64,000 bases of DNA from Jiella marina (GTDB lineage Bacteria > Pseudomonadota > Alphaproteobacteria > Rhizobiales > Rhizobiaceae): NCBI RefSeq assembly GCF_024359545.1, contig NZ_JAKQZG010000006.1:124001-188000 (forward strand), given 5' to 3'. This document shows positions 34,687 through 43,785 of the stretch, piece after piece (within the stretch, counting starts at the first letter, position 1; each line of letters opens with the position of its first letter). The notes below the pieces were generated by a model. The model was given only the letters and a program-made list of their open reading frames with translations, was not told where the DNA came from and did not search any database. The translations under genes were made by a program, and so were the position numbers.

Positions 34687-35393
34687 GAGAGGTAGCCGAG
34701 CTGGGCGGCCATGGCGACGGCGTGTGTGCGGTTCGAGGCGTTCATCTTGCGCTGGGCGGAGGTGAGGTATTGCGAGACCGTGTATTCCGAGAGCGAAAGA
34801 ATAGTGCCGATCTCGTTGGACGTCTTGCCGAGCATCGCGAATTTCAGACAGTCGCGCTCGCGGACGGATAGCGGGTTGTTGCGGCGGTTTTCCTCGAAAC
34901 GCGCCGCCGCCAGCATCGAGAAATAACCGAAGGCGAAGAGGTGCAGATCGCGGATCAGCGACTGCGAGAGATCCGGACCGGCTCCCGCAAAGGAGACGGC
35001 CCCGTTGAACGAGGTCATGGCATGGACCGGTAGAAGCACCCCGGCCCGATAGCCCTCTTCGGCCAGAAACTGCGCCGCCGGCGAGGGATCGGGGTCGTCA
35101 GCGCCGTAGAGCGTTTCGATGTCCCAGACGAAGGGCATCGGATCGGTGCGCAGCGTTCCCAACACGATCTTGAAACGGTGCAGACCGAAATGCTCGTAGC
35201 CGCGGGCAAACTCAGCCGACCAGTTCGAATGGATGAGCCGGGTCGCCAGCCCTTCGTCGTCGGTCGAAGGCAGCGAAAACGAGGCGACATGGGAGAAGCC
35301 GCAATCGCGTGCCGCAGCATCCAGGACCTCGGCAAGGTCCTCCTCGCTCCATGGCTCCTCAATATGGCGAAGCCGCTCCAATGCCGCGGTCAA
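34683..35393 (-). CDS. LuxR-family regulator with an autoinducer-binding domain (LuxR solo)
   Basis: The 236-residue protein has an N-terminal autoinducer-binding-type domain (about 15-165, with the FGLHRFK and YPAP-less but WDIETLY regions) and a C-terminal LuxR helix-turn-helix (about 172-236, beginning LSVRERDCLKFAMLGKTSNE). No LuxI-type synthase gene is in the window, so it is a solo, able to answer to acyl-homoserine lactones made elsewhere or to another ligand. It is translationally coupled to alkB, an unusual partner. The gene starts with ATG-type context 5' to a 600-base gap shared with hslU. Confidence 0.85.
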   Translation of the reverse strand: MTAALERLRHIEEPWSEEDLAEVLDAAARDCGFSHVASFSLPSTDDEGLATRLIHSNWSAEFARGYEHFGLHRFKIVLGTLRTDPMPFVWDIETLYGADDPDPSPAAQFLAEEGYRAGVLLPVHAMTSFNGAVSFAGAGPDLSQSLIRDLHLFAFGYFSMLAAARFEENRRNNPLSVRERDCLKFAMLGKTSNEIGTILSLSEYTVSQYLTSAQRKMNASNRTHAVAMAAQLGYLS

Positions 35394-36007
35394 GCTACGC
35401 CTCCCTTCGTTGTTCTTGGCGGCGTCGCCTCGAGCGCGTCCGCGTCACAGGCGCGAGCGACGATCGAGGACACGGGCAGACGATCAAGGATCGCAGACGC
35501 TTACCCAACTCGACCCGTCACCAGGAGGGGCAGCGCCGCACTGCCTCCCCGAACGATCGCCGATCCCACTTCGAACCGACCGCCCGCCGCGACTCACGTG
35601 AGCTCCAATCTGACTGCAATCGACAACGAATTGAAGACTTGACATCCGCCCATTCGGCAAGTCGACGGCAAGGGTGGCGGAAAGCTCGTGGCGATCCCAT
35701 TTAGCCGGCATGAACGCCGCGAGCGAGACAGCCGACCCCGGCGGGTTGACTCAGGCCTCGTCATCACCGGAGGCGCCAGAAATCCCGCGATCGAAAGGCA
35801 GGGAACAGACATGACACGAAGCCCGTCCTGCCGACGCACTCGCTGGCGACGCCACGCCATGAGGGCATGTTGCCCCCGTCGCGGCGTGCGAGCCGCGCTG
35901 CTTTGACGCGGCCGCCATCGCCCGCTCCAACGGCCCGCTCAGCTTTGCCAGGGCGCCGAAACCGGCACCGACCGTTCTTCCATTCCCACTGACTTAAAAG
36001 TGACCCG
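35394..36007. other. Gap between luxR and hslU without a supported gene
   Basis: About 610 bases separate divergent luxR and hslU. Short open frames on both strands have no recognisable product and no ribosome site. The expected hslV is not here in any frame. A small inverted repeat CACT-N8-AGTG lies at about 35989-36004, just before the hslU ATG. The stretch must hold both divergent promoters; none is clear. Confidence 0.5.
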
Positions 36008-37312
36008 ATGACCGACTTCTCCCCCCGTGAAATCGTCTCCGAACTCGATCGCCACATCATCGGCCAGCGCGATGCCAAGCGCGCGGTTGCCGTCGCTCTA
36101 CGCAATCGCTGGCGCCGACAGCAGCTCGATTCGAGCCTGCGCGAGGAGGTGATGCCCAAGAATATCCTGATGATCGGCCCGACAGGCGTCGGCAAGACCG
36201 AGATTTCCCGCCGTCTCGCCAGGCTCGCCGGCGCGCCCTTCATCAAGATCGAGGCGACGAAGTTCACCGAGGTCGGCTATGTCGGCCGGGACGTCGAACA
36301 GATCATCCGCGATCTGGTCGAGATCGGCATCGGGCTGGTGCGCGAGAAGAAGCGCGAGGAGGTCAAGGCCAAGGCTCATCAGGGCGCCGAGGAGCGCGTC
36401 CTCGACGCGCTCGTCGGCAAGTCCGCCTCCCCCGCCACCCGCGACAGTTTCCGCAAGAAACTCAGAGCCGGCGAACTCGACGACAAGGAGATCGACATCG
36501 AGGTCTCCGATACCTCGAACCCGCTCGGCGGCATGGAAATCCCCGGCATGCCCGGCGCCAATGTCGGTGTCCTGAACCTCTCGGAAATGTTCGGAAAGAT
36601 GGGCGGCGGCCGCACCAAGCAGCGCCGCACGACGGTGCGCGAATCCTACGATCTTCTGATCGGCGAGGAGTCCGACAAGCTGCTCGATCAGGAGCAGGTG
36701 GTACGCGAGGCCGTTTCGGCGGTCGAAAACAACGGCATCGTCTTCCTGGATGAAATCGACAAGGTCGCGACCAAGGACGGCCATTCGGCCGGCGTCTCCC
36801 GCGAGGGCGTGCAGCGCGATCTCCTGCCGCTCGTCGAGGGCACCACCGTCGCGACCAAGCATGGGCCGGTGAAGACCGACCACATCCTGTTCATCGCGTC
36901 CGGCGCCTTCCACGTCTCCAAGCCCTCCGACCTTCTGCCGGAATTGCAGGGCCGCCTGCCGATTCGTGTGGAACTCAGAGCTCTGACCAAGGAGGATTTC
37001 CGCCGCATCCTGACCGAGACAGAGGCGTCGCTCATCAAGCAGTACATTGCCCTGATGAAGACCGAGAACGTCGATCTGGAAATTACCGACGATGCGATCG
37101 ACGCCATCGCCGACACGGCGGTCTCGCTCAACGGCTCGGTGGAGAACATCGGGGCCCGCCGCTTGCAGACGGTGATGGAACGGGTGCTCGACGACATCTC
37201 CTTCGAAGCGCCCGACAAGGCCGGCGAACGCTACACGGTAGACGCCGCCTATGTGCACAAGGCGCTCGACGGGATCGCCGGAAACGTCGACCTGTCGCGC
37301 TACATTCTCTAG
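36008..37312 (+). CDS. hslU: HslU ATPase subunit of the HslVU protease
   Basis: HslU is a AAA+ unfoldase that feeds substrates to the HslV peptidase. The 434-residue protein contains Walker [10 protein letters not shown] at about residues 60-68, the inserted I-domain (about 110-230), Walker B VFLDEIDK (about 247-254), the sensor/arginine-finger region near GRLPIRVEL and ends with SRYIL, the C-terminal tail that docks into HslV and is intact. In relatives hslV lies just upstream; here it does not. Its partner is therefore presumably encoded elsewhere. Confidence 0.97.
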   Translation: MTDFSPREIVSELDRHIIGQRDAKRAVAVALRNRWRRQQLDSSLREEVMPKNILMIGPTGVGKTEISRRLARLAGAPFIKIEATKFTEVGYVGRDVEQIIRDLVEIGIGLVREKKREEVKAKAHQGAEERVLDALVGKSASPATRDSFRKKLRAGELDDKEIDIEVSDTSNPLGGMEIPGMPGANVGVLNLSEMFGKMGGGRTKQRRTTVRESYDLLIGEESDKLLDQEQVVREAVSAVENNGIVFLDEIDKVATKDGHSAGVSREGVQRDLLPLVEGTTVATKHGPVKTDHILFIASGAFHVSKPSDLLPELQGRLPIRVELRALTKEDFRRILTETEASLIKQYIALMKTENVDLEITDDAIDAIADTAVSLNGSVENIGARRLQTVMERVLDDISFEAPDKAGERYTVDAAYVHKALDGIAGNVDLSRYIL

Positions 37313-37332
37313 CGCTGTTCCCCTTCGAGGTG

Positions 37333-37355
37333 CCGCCCGATCGAAAGACGGGCGG
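37333..37355. terminator. Hairpin between convergent hslU and nth
   Basis: A 7-bp GC stem, CCGCCCG with CGGGCGG, and a 9-base loop fill the 48-base gap between two convergent stops. Neither strand has a proper T tract, so it is only a candidate two-way stop. Confidence 0.35.
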
Positions 37356-37360
37356 ACGTC

Positions 37361-38161
37361 TCAGCTGGCCGTCTGTGGAGAGGGTGTTCCCGGTGCCAGG
37401 GGCACGAGCGGTGCCGGCACGTCGTTGGTCTTCTCGTCGGCCTTGCAGAGATCGGCGATGACGCAGGCAGAGCACTCCGGCTTGCGGGCCTTGCAGACAT
37501 AGCGGCCGTGCAGGATCAGCCAGTGATGGGCGTGGCGCCGATAGGGCTGCGGGATGATCCTGAGGAGGCTCTCCTCTACCGCGTCCGGCGTCTTGCCGGG
37601 CGCGAGCTTCAGCCGGTTGCCGAGCCGGAAGATATGGGTGTCGACCGCCAGCGTCTCCTCGCCGAAGGCGACGTTGAGCACCACGTTCGCGGTCTTGCGG
37701 CCGACGCCCGGCAGCGCTTCGAGCGCCGCCCGGTCATGGGGCACTTCGCCGCCATGCCTATCCAGAAGGGCCTCAGAGAGCGCCGCGACGTTCTTCGCCT
37801 TGTTGCGATAGAGCCCGATGGTCTTGATGTGCTCTCGGATCTGTTCCTCGCCGAGCGCAGCCATGGCCTTGGGATTGTCGGCAGCGGCAAACAACGCCCG
37901 CGTCGCCTTGTTGACGCCGGCATCCGTCGCCTGGGCCGACAGGACCACCGCGACGAGCAGCGTGAACGGGTTGGTGTGTTCGAGTTCCGACTGCGGATCG
38001 GGCCTTTGAACGGAGAACCGACGGAAGATCTCGGTGATCTCATCGGGCATATAAGGCACCTTGGCGCGTCTCTTCGCCGCGCCCGAACGCGTGCTCCGTT
38101 GCGGCTTCGAGGCCGCCTTGCGCTTGACCCCGGCGGTCGGCTTATCGATCTTTTCCGTCAT
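37361..38161 (-). CDS. nth: Endonuclease III (DNA glycosylase/AP lyase)
   Basis: Nth removes oxidised pyrimidines and cuts the abasic site. The 266-residue protein has a basic N-terminal extension of about 45 residues, the helix-hairpin-helix LPGVGRKTANVVL with the catalytic Lys, the catalytic Asp in VDTHIFRLGNRL, and the C-terminal 4Fe-4S ligands with spacing C-X6-C-X2-C-X5-C (CKARKPECSACVIADLC). The ATG at 38161 was chosen over an upstream in-frame one that would run into the divergent DUF2244 gene. Confidence 0.95.
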   Translation of the reverse strand: MTEKIDKPTAGVKRKAASKPQRSTRSGAAKRRAKVPYMPDEITEIFRRFSVQRPDPQSELEHTNPFTLLVAVVLSAQATDAGVNKATRALFAAADNPKAMAALGEEQIREHIKTIGLYRNKAKNVAALSEALLDRHGGEVPHDRAALEALPGVGRKTANVVLNVAFGEETLAVDTHIFRLGNRLKLAPGKTPDAVEESLLRIIPQPYRRHAHHWLILHGRYVCKARKPECSACVIADLCKADEKTNDVPAPLVPLAPGTPSPQTAS

Positions 38162-38186
38162 CGACGCCCTATAACGAGAATTGCCG

Positions 38187-38738
38187 ATGGATGACAATCT
38201 GGGTCCGAGGCATCCTCCGCCGCCTCTCGCCGTGGGGGAGGACCACGCCGGGACAGGCGAATCGAAGGCGACTGAGCGGCCGATCTTCCGGGCACTCCTC
38301 ACGCCCTATCGCTCGCTTGGCCGGACGGGCTTCACCGTCCTGATGATCTTCTTCTGTCTGGTGAGCCTCGTGACCGGCCTTGCCTTCTGGCTGAACGGCG
38401 CCTGGCCGGTGATCGGCTTCTTCGGGCTCGACGTGGTGATCCTGTGGTGGGCGTTTGCGGCGAGCTATCGCTCCGGCCGAGCCACGGAGGAAGTCTGCGT
38501 CACACGCACCGATCTTGCCATCCGCAAGACATCACCGCGCGGCGAGGTACGCGAAGAGCATCACAACCCCTTCTGGGCCCGCTTCAAGGTCAATCGCCAC
38601 GAGGAAATCGGCATCACCCGCATGAGCGTCGATTCGCGCGAGCGATCTACCGAAATCGGCAGTTTCCTCAATCCCGACGATCGCGAAAGCTTCGCCGATG
38701 CCTTTCGCAAGGCCCTCCTGACGGCGAAGGGACGGTAA
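38187..38738 (+). CDS. DUF2244 membrane protein
   Basis: This 183-residue protein matches the DUF2244 family by its two closely spaced membrane segments (about residues 45-90, including TVLMIFFCLVSLVTG) followed by a soluble beta-rich domain with HNPFWARFKV and the C-terminal EIGSFLNPDDRESFADAF. The family is common in alphaproteobacteria and its function is not known. It is divergent from nth and 87 bases ahead of the Ada-like gene. The ATG at 38187 was taken rather than a TTG two codons earlier. Confidence 0.85.
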   Translation: MDDNLGPRHPPPPLAVGEDHAGTGESKATERPIFRALLTPYRSLGRTGFTVLMIFFCLVSLVTGLAFWLNGAWPVIGFFGLDVVILWWAFAASYRSGRATEEVCVTRTDLAIRKTSPRGEVREEHHNPFWARFKVNRHEEIGITRMSVDSRERSTEIGSFLNPDDRESFADAFRKALLTAKGR

Positions 38739-38825
38739 TTTTTCCCGGAAACATAGCCGGGTCAGAAAACGGGTGGCGGCAATGGCGGACGGGGTGCACA
38801 TATCGGACAACAAGGAGAGCCGCCC

Positions 38826-39740
38826 ATGTTGTCTTTCGCCCGCGACGATTTCGATCCCGTTCCCCTGCCCGAGGTCATGCCGGCCGGCCGCGGCACGCTG
38901 ACCGACTACGAGACGGTTCGCCAGATCATCGAGTTCATCTCCACCGAATATCGCCGGCAGCCGAACCTTTCGGAAGTGGCCGAAGCGCTGGGCCGGTCCG
39001 AGGAGATGCTCACCTCGCTGTTCAAGCGCTGGGCGGGGCTGACGCCGAAGGCCTTTCTCCAGGCCATCACGCTCGACCACGCCAGACGACTTCTGGACGA
39101 CGGCGCCTCACTGCTCGATGCGGCTTATGAAGTGGGCTTCTCCGGCCCCTCGCGACTGCATGATCTGTTCATCAAGCACGAAGCGATCTCGCCGGGAATC
39201 TACAAGGCGCGCGGCGAAGGCATCGCCCTGTTCTACGGCTTCCACCCGACGCCCTTTGGTCTGTCGATCGTGGTGGTGACCGATCGCGGGCTCGCCGGCA
39301 TCGGCTTTGCCGAACCCGGCGACGGCGGTGAGGCGGCCGCCCTCGACGACATGCGCCGCCGCTGGCCGCGGGCGAGCTTCACGCCTGATTCCACCCGGAC
39401 CCGGCCCTATGCGAAGCGCATCTTCGAGCCGACCAATTGGCAGGAAGACCGGCCCTTGCGCGTCGTCCTGATCGGCACCGACTTCGAGGTGCGCGTCTGG
39501 GAGACGCTATTGTCGATCCCCCTCGGCCAGGCGACCACCTATGCTTCGGTCGCCGAGAAGATCGGTGCGCCCAAGGCGGCGCGCGCGGTCGGCGCGGCGG
39601 TGGGCCGAAACCCGGTCTCCTTCGTGGTGCCCTGCCACCGGGTGCTCGGCAAGAGCGGCGCACTGACCGGCTATCATTGGGGAATTACCCGCAAGCGCGC
39701 CATGCTTGGCTGGGAGTGCGGCGTTCTGGCGAGGGACTGA
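38826..39740 (+). CDS. Ada-like protein: AraC helix-turn-helix plus methylated-DNA-cysteine methyltransferase
   Basis: The 304-residue protein joins an AraC-type DNA-binding domain (about 25-120) to an O6-methylguanine-DNA methyltransferase domain (about 130-300) whose acceptor cysteine is in VVPCHRVLG. It repairs O6-methylguanine by irreversible transfer to that cysteine. The N-terminal zinc domain of E. coli Ada, which senses methylphosphotriesters through a Cys, is absent, so its use as a methylation-switched activator is doubtful. AAGGAG sits 8 bases before the ATG. Together with nearby nth and alkB it adds to a DNA-repair neighbourhood. Confidence 0.92.
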   Translation: MLSFARDDFDPVPLPEVMPAGRGTLTDYETVRQIIEFISTEYRRQPNLSEVAEALGRSEEMLTSLFKRWAGLTPKAFLQAITLDHARRLLDDGASLLDAAYEVGFSGPSRLHDLFIKHEAISPGIYKARGEGIALFYGFHPTPFGLSIVVVTDRGLAGIGFAEPGDGGEAAALDDMRRRWPRASFTPDSTRTRPYAKRIFEPTNWQEDRPLRVVLIGTDFEVRVWETLLSIPLGQATTYASVAEKIGAPKAARAVGAAVGRNPVSFVVPCHRVLGKSGALTGYHWGITRKRAMLGWECGVLARD

Positions 39741-39767
39741 TCCGGGTCGCCACCAGGGCCCCTCGGC

Positions 39768-40730
39768 TCAGCCGGGTTTGTACTGCCGGTTCGCCTCCGG
39801 ATCGTCGGTCGAAAAGGGGAAGTCCGCGAGTTCGTTCCAGAGGTCCTGGGGTATCGCGGCGTCTGCCCATCCCAGGGTCTGGGTCACCCGTTCGGGCTTC
39901 GAAACGCCGACGACCGTCGACGTGATCCGCGGGTCGCGCATCGAGAACTGCAGCGCCGCGGCGCCGGGCGCGACGCCATGCCGGGCGCAGGCGTCCTCGA
40001 TCCGGCGAACAGGCTCCAGCTCCTTCTCGCCCGCTTCCTGATAGGTCATGCGGGGCATTTCCGCGCTGCCCTTGGCGAGGACGCCGCCAGCGTAAGGGGC
40101 GGCGTTGAGGATGGCGATGCCGTTCGCATGGGCGTAGTCGAACATCTCACCAGCGGCGCGATTGACCAGCGTATAGCGATTGTGGCTGATCAGCACGTCG
40201 AAGGGCCGCTCCTTCAGAAGCGGGAACATCAGGTCGAGTCGGCCCATGGCGAGGCCGACCGCATCGGCGAGCCCCTCCTCCTTCAGCTTGAAGAGTTCGT
40301 CGAAGGCGCCGCCCTCGCGGGTGATCTCGCCGACGTCGCGGGCATATTCGGGGTCGTGGAGGTGCAGGACCTGCACCTTGTCGAGACCGAGCACTTCGAG
40401 ACTCTGCTCGATCGACTGGCGCACGCGGGCGGCGTCGAAACGGCCCGTCTCCATTTCCCGGTCGAGTTTGGTCGAGAGGACGAAACCGGCGGGCAGGCCT
40501 CCGCGCTCGCGGATGGCGGCGCCGAGCCGCTCTTCCGACCGGCCGAAACCGTAATTGCGGGAGGTATCGAGAAAATTCGCCGGACCGTCAAAGATCGCAT
40601 GAATGGTCGCCCGCGCGCGCTCCTCGTCGACGCCATAGCCATAGGTGTCGGGCATGTCGCCAAGCGCGGAGGTGCCGAAACAGATCTCGGTGACTTCGAG
40701 GCCGGTCTGTCCGATCTTGTGCCGTTTCAT
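39768..40730 (-). CDS. Aldo/keto reductase, sugar-dehydrogenase type
   Basis: The 320-residue TIM-barrel oxidoreductase has the AKR tetrad region: DTSRNYG with Asp and Tyr, LSTKLDRE with Lys, and LHLHDPEY with His, plus a C-terminal NAD(P)-binding GVSKPERV. Its closest resemblance by eye is to D-threo-aldose/L-fucose dehydrogenases, which oxidise a free sugar to its lactone. It is the last gene of the sugar ABC operon, 14 bases after a lactonase-like hydrolase, which would be the next enzyme in such a pathway. The ATG at 40730 has AAAGGA upstream. Confidence 0.85.
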   Translation of the reverse strand: MKRHKIGQTGLEVTEICFGTSALGDMPDTYGYGVDEERARATIHAIFDGPANFLDTSRNYGFGRSEERLGAAIRERGGLPAGFVLSTKLDREMETGRFDAARVRQSIEQSLEVLGLDKVQVLHLHDPEYARDVGEITREGGAFDELFKLKEEGLADAVGLAMGRLDLMFPLLKERPFDVLISHNRYTLVNRAAGEMFDYAHANGIAILNAAPYAGGVLAKGSAEMPRMTYQEAGEKELEPVRRIEDACARHGVAPGAAALQFSMRDPRITSTVVGVSKPERVTQTLGWADAAIPQDLWNELADFPFSTDDPEANRQYKPG

Positions 40731-40744
40731 GGCGATCCTTTCCC

Positions 40745-41584
40745 TCACATCAATCGGTAGAATTGCGTGGCCGTGCCAGCGAAGACGGCGGCCTTGTCGT
40801 CATCATTCAAATGATCCGTCATTGCGACGGCGGCGGTGTGCCACGCCTCGTATTCGCTCGCGAGCCGGCAGACCGGCCAGTCGGATCCCCACATGAGCCG
40901 TTTCGGACCGAAGACCTTCAGGACGTGATCGACGTAGGGCTTGAGGTCTGCCTCGCGCCAGTGCGGGCCCGCCTCGGTCACGAGGCCGGAAAGCTTGCAG
41001 CAGGCCCGCGTCTCATCGGCGATCCGCGCCATGCCGTCGGCCCATTCCGCGAAGTTCTCGGTCGAATGGTGGGCGATGTCGGGTTTCAGACAATGGTCGA
41101 GCACGGCGCGCATGCCCGGATAGCGCGTCAGGATCGTGTGGAAATTGGCAAGGTGGCGGGGGAAGCCCAGAGCGTCGAAGGTGAGGTCGAGATCAACGAT
41201 CGCCTGAAACGCCCATTGCACGTCCTCGCGCAGCATCCAGTGATCGTCGGGGATGTCCTGAATCATCGGGCGCACGCCGACGAATTTCGGGTGATCGGCA
41301 AACCGACGCAGCGTTTCGAGATCGGCGGGTCGCTCGAAATCGATCCAGCCGACCACGGCCGCCACATGCTCGCTCGCATCGGCCAGACCGAGAAGATATT
41401 CGGTCTCGGCCACGCTCGGCGCGGCCTGCACGAGCACCGTCCATTTTACACCCGTGGCGGCCAGGGCGGGCGCCAGATCGTGCGGTGCGTAAGGCCGCGA
41501 CAGCACCGGATGGTCCTGCGGCATCCAGACATAGTCGCCGCGGGCGGGGTGCCAGAAGTGATGGTGGGCGTCGACGAGGTCCAA
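40745..41584 (-). CDS. Amidohydrolase-family protein, probable sugar lactonase
   Basis: The 279-residue protein is a metal-dependent TIM barrel of the amidohydrolase_2 type: DAHHHFW with the HxH metal site at the start, FVGVRPMIQ in the middle and WGSDWPV with the conserved Asp near the end. Relatives include L-fucono-1,5-lactonase and 4-sulfomuconolactonase. Its place between a sugar-binding protein and a sugar-dehydrogenase-like reductase favours hydrolysis of an aldonolactone. The start is TTG, placed 7 bases after AAGGAGA. The exact sugar is inferred, not shown. Confidence 0.8.
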   Translation of the reverse strand: MDLVDAHHHFWHPARGDYVWMPQDHPVLSRPYAPHDLAPALAATGVKWTVLVQAAPSVAETEYLLGLADASEHVAAVVGWIDFERPADLETLRRFADHPKFVGVRPMIQDIPDDHWMLREDVQWAFQAIVDLDLTFDALGFPRHLANFHTILTRYPGMRAVLDHCLKPDIAHHSTENFAEWADGMARIADETRACCKLSGLVTEAGPHWREADLKPYVDHVLKVFGPKRLMWGSDWPVCRLASEYEAWHTAAVAMTDHLNDDDKAAVFAGTATQFYRLM

Positions 41585-41621
41585 GGCCGTCTCTCCTTGA
41601 TAAAGCTCGCGTCAAATGACG

Positions 41622-41661
41622 CCGGAAACGAAAACGGCGACGCCCGCCAGGGAGCGCCGCC
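41622..41661 (-). terminator. Hairpin with T-rich tail after the sugar-binding protein gene
   Basis: On the minus strand GGCGGCG (41655-41661) pairs with CGTCGCC (41636-41642), allowing one G-U, and is followed by GTTTTCGTTT. It lies between the binding-protein gene and the lactonase gene, where partial termination commonly raises the amount of binding protein over downstream enzymes. Confidence 0.45.
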
Positions 41662-41678
41662 GGCGGATAGGGTCGCGA

Positions 41679-42674
41679 TCAGCCCTGGATGCAGCTGTCC
41701 GCATTCTCCTCGGTGCAGACGTCGAGACCGGTGTAGATCGGATCCTCGACCTCCTTGCCCTCGGCAATATCTTTCAGGATCTGCATGGACTTGTAGCCCA
41801 TCTCGAAGGGCCGCTGGCCGACCTGGCCGTTCGAAAGCCCGTCCTTCAGCTGGTCCATCTGCATGGGCAGCGTATCGGCGACGAAGATCGAGAGCGAGCC
41901 GTCGGCGAGCTTGTCCTTGTAGGGGTCGACCGCCTGACGATAGGCATTGTCGAACCACTGGGTGAAGGCGCCGGTGGAGATGAAGGCGGTCAGGTCCGGA
42001 TTGGCGGCCAGGATGTCCGTCATGCCCTGGACGGCCTTGTTGCCATCGTCATCGGTGATCAGCGGGCAGCCGGACACCTCGGTCCAGCCGTTCTGACCAT
42101 CGAGCTGCGAGCCCGGGGCCTCGCCCGTGTCTTCGCCGGAGAGCGTATCGCGAATGCCCTTCAGGCGTTCATTGTGGTTGGCCGCCGCAGCACCGCCGGT
42201 CTGCAGGCAGACCTTGCCGCCATCGGGATGCTTCTCCATGGCGAGCTTGGCGAGCTCCACGCCGATATTGTAGTTCTTGGTGCCGACGAAGGTGGAACGG
42301 ATGCCCTTGTCGCTTTCCAGAAGATCGGCGTCCCAGGTCATGACCGGGATTCCGGCGTCGGCGGCGGCCCTGAGCGCCTTCGCCATGGCCGGCGCGTTGG
42401 ACGGCGACACGGCAATGCCGTCGACACCGCGCGAGATCAGATCCTGCACGATCTGGATCTGTTCCATCTCGGTATGCTCGCCAGGCCCGATATACTCGCA
42501 GGTGACGTCGGCCATGTCCTCCTCGGCCTTCTTGCAGCCGTCCCGGGCGAGATCGAAGAACGGATTGTTCATCGCCTTCGGCACCAGGGCGAAGGTGTAC
42601 TGCTTGTCCTGCGCGCTCGCCGAACCGGCCATGGCGACCGATGCGAAGAGGGTGAGTGCCAGAAGTTTCTTCAT
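41679..42674 (-). CDS. Periplasmic sugar-binding protein of an ABC importer
   Basis: A 331-residue type I periplasmic binding protein (Peripla_BP_4 type, like ribose/galactose binders). Residues 1-22 form a signal peptide (KKLLALTLFASVAMAGSASA). The mature protein shows FALVPKAMNNPFFDLARDG, GVDGIAVSPSNAPAM and IPVMTWDADL, the usual hinge and ligand positions. Two late Cys (in DVCTEENADSC) may form a disulfide. The ATG at 42674 has GGGAGG 8 bases upstream. It follows the permease by 49 bases. The ligand is unknown; a pentose or deoxysugar would suit the downstream enzymes. Confidence 0.9.
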   Translation of the reverse strand: MKKLLALTLFASVAMAGSASAQDKQYTFALVPKAMNNPFFDLARDGCKKAEEDMADVTCEYIGPGEHTEMEQIQIVQDLISRGVDGIAVSPSNAPAMAKALRAAADAGIPVMTWDADLLESDKGIRSTFVGTKNYNIGVELAKLAMEKHPDGGKVCLQTGGAAAANHNERLKGIRDTLSGEDTGEAPGSQLDGQNGWTEVSGCPLITDDDGNKAVQGMTDILAANPDLTAFISTGAFTQWFDNAYRQAVDPYKDKLADGSLSIFVADTLPMQMDQLKDGLSNGQVGQRPFEMGYKSMQILKDIAEGKEVEDPIYTGLDVCTEENADSCIQG

Positions 42675-42723
42675 TCCCATTTCCTCCCTTGGAATGGTTT
42701 GGCTTCCATTCTTGTGGCGGCGG

Positions 42724-43785
42724 TCAATCCACCCGGCCACGGTTGCGGACCTGCTCCAGAAGCACGGCAAGCACCAGGAACAGACCAACGAAGAACTGCT
42801 GCCACAGGGCATCGATACCGGCGAGCAGCAGTGAATTGCGGATGAGCTCCATCAGCGCGGCGCCGATCGGCGCGCCGAAGGCATAGACCACGCCGCCCAT
42901 CAGATTGGCGCCGCCGATCACCGTCGCGGCGATGACGTTGAGCTCGTAGGTCAGGCCCAGCGCGTTGGTGACCGAACCGAACCAGCCGACCATCAGAAAG
43001 GCGGCGAGACCCGCCATCGAGGCCGACAGCATGTAGACGGAGACGACCACTCGCTCGACCGGAATACCGGCGAGTTTCGCCGCCTTGGCATTGCCGCCGA
43101 TGGCGATCACCCAGCGGCCCCAGATCGTGTAGCGCCAGACGAGCCAGAAGACGATCGTCAGGATCGCCAGAACCCAGACCGGATTCGGAATCCCCAGGAC
43201 GCTCTGGCCGCCGATCCACTCGAACAGGTCCTGATCCGGTCCGAACTCGTAGACCATCTTGTTGTTGGAAATGACCATCGCGATCGATCGCGCCATGGCG
43301 AGACTACCCAACGTCACCACGAAGGGCGCCAGCCGCACATAGGCGATCAGGACGCCATTGATCAGGCCGACCAGGGCGGCCGAGCCGATACAGGCGATGA
43401 AGCCGAGTTCGATGCCGTAGCCCGCCTGCATGACGAGGCCGGCGACGATGCCGGTGAGGCCCATCAAGGAGCCGACCGACAGGTCGATGCCGCCGGTGCA
43501 GATCACAGCGCCCATGCCGAGCGCCATGATGCCGAAGAAAGCGAAGTTGCGCGACACGTTGTACATGTTGCGCTCGGTCATGAAGACGTCGGAGACGAAC
43601 ATCATGACGATGCCGATCGCGATGATCGCCATCATCACCCAGAAAGGCTGGGTGCGGATCATCGCCTGAAGGCCGGTCATTTCCTGGCGCGAGGTGATGG
43701 AATCGTCGATCGCGGCATGATCGACCGGATCGGCGGCGTCCGTCGGCGATATCTGCTGGCTGGTGGTCTGGCCTGTGCTGCTCAT
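42724..43785 (-). CDS. Sugar ABC transporter permease
   Basis: The 353-residue membrane protein is of the RbsC/BPD_transp_2 family, with about ten hydrophobic segments and the GGIDLSVGSLMGLTG loop that is the family signature, as well as the ATVIGGANLMGG segment. About 45 hydrophilic residues, rich in Thr, Gln and Asp, come first. The frame stays open through the ATPase gene, but the ATG at 43785 overlaps the ATPase stop by 4 bases and starts the true protein. It works with the ATPase and the binding protein encoded on either side. Confidence 0.93.
   Translation of the reverse strand: MSSTGQTTSQQISPTDAADPVDHAAIDDSITSRQEMTGLQAMIRTQPFWVMMAIIAIGIVMMFVSDVFMTERNMYNVSRNFAFFGIMALGMGAVICTGGIDLSVGSLMGLTGIVAGLVMQAGYGIELGFIACIGSAALVGLINGVLIAYVRLAPFVVTLGSLAMARSIAMVISNNKMVYEFGPDQDLFEWIGGQSVLGIPNPVWVLAILTIVFWLVWRYTIWGRWVIAIGGNAKAAKLAGIPVERVVVSVYMLSASMAGLAAFLMVGWFGSVTNALGLTYELNVIAATVIGGANLMGGVVYAFGAPIGAALMELIRNSLLLAGIDALWQQFFVGLFLVLAVLLEQVRNRGRVD

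Noticed and set aside
35484-35860. Several 60-90-codon frames in the luxR-hslU gap, checked as hslV remnants
   Set aside because: No HslV motif (N-terminal TTIV-type catalytic Thr) in any frame and no ribosome sites.
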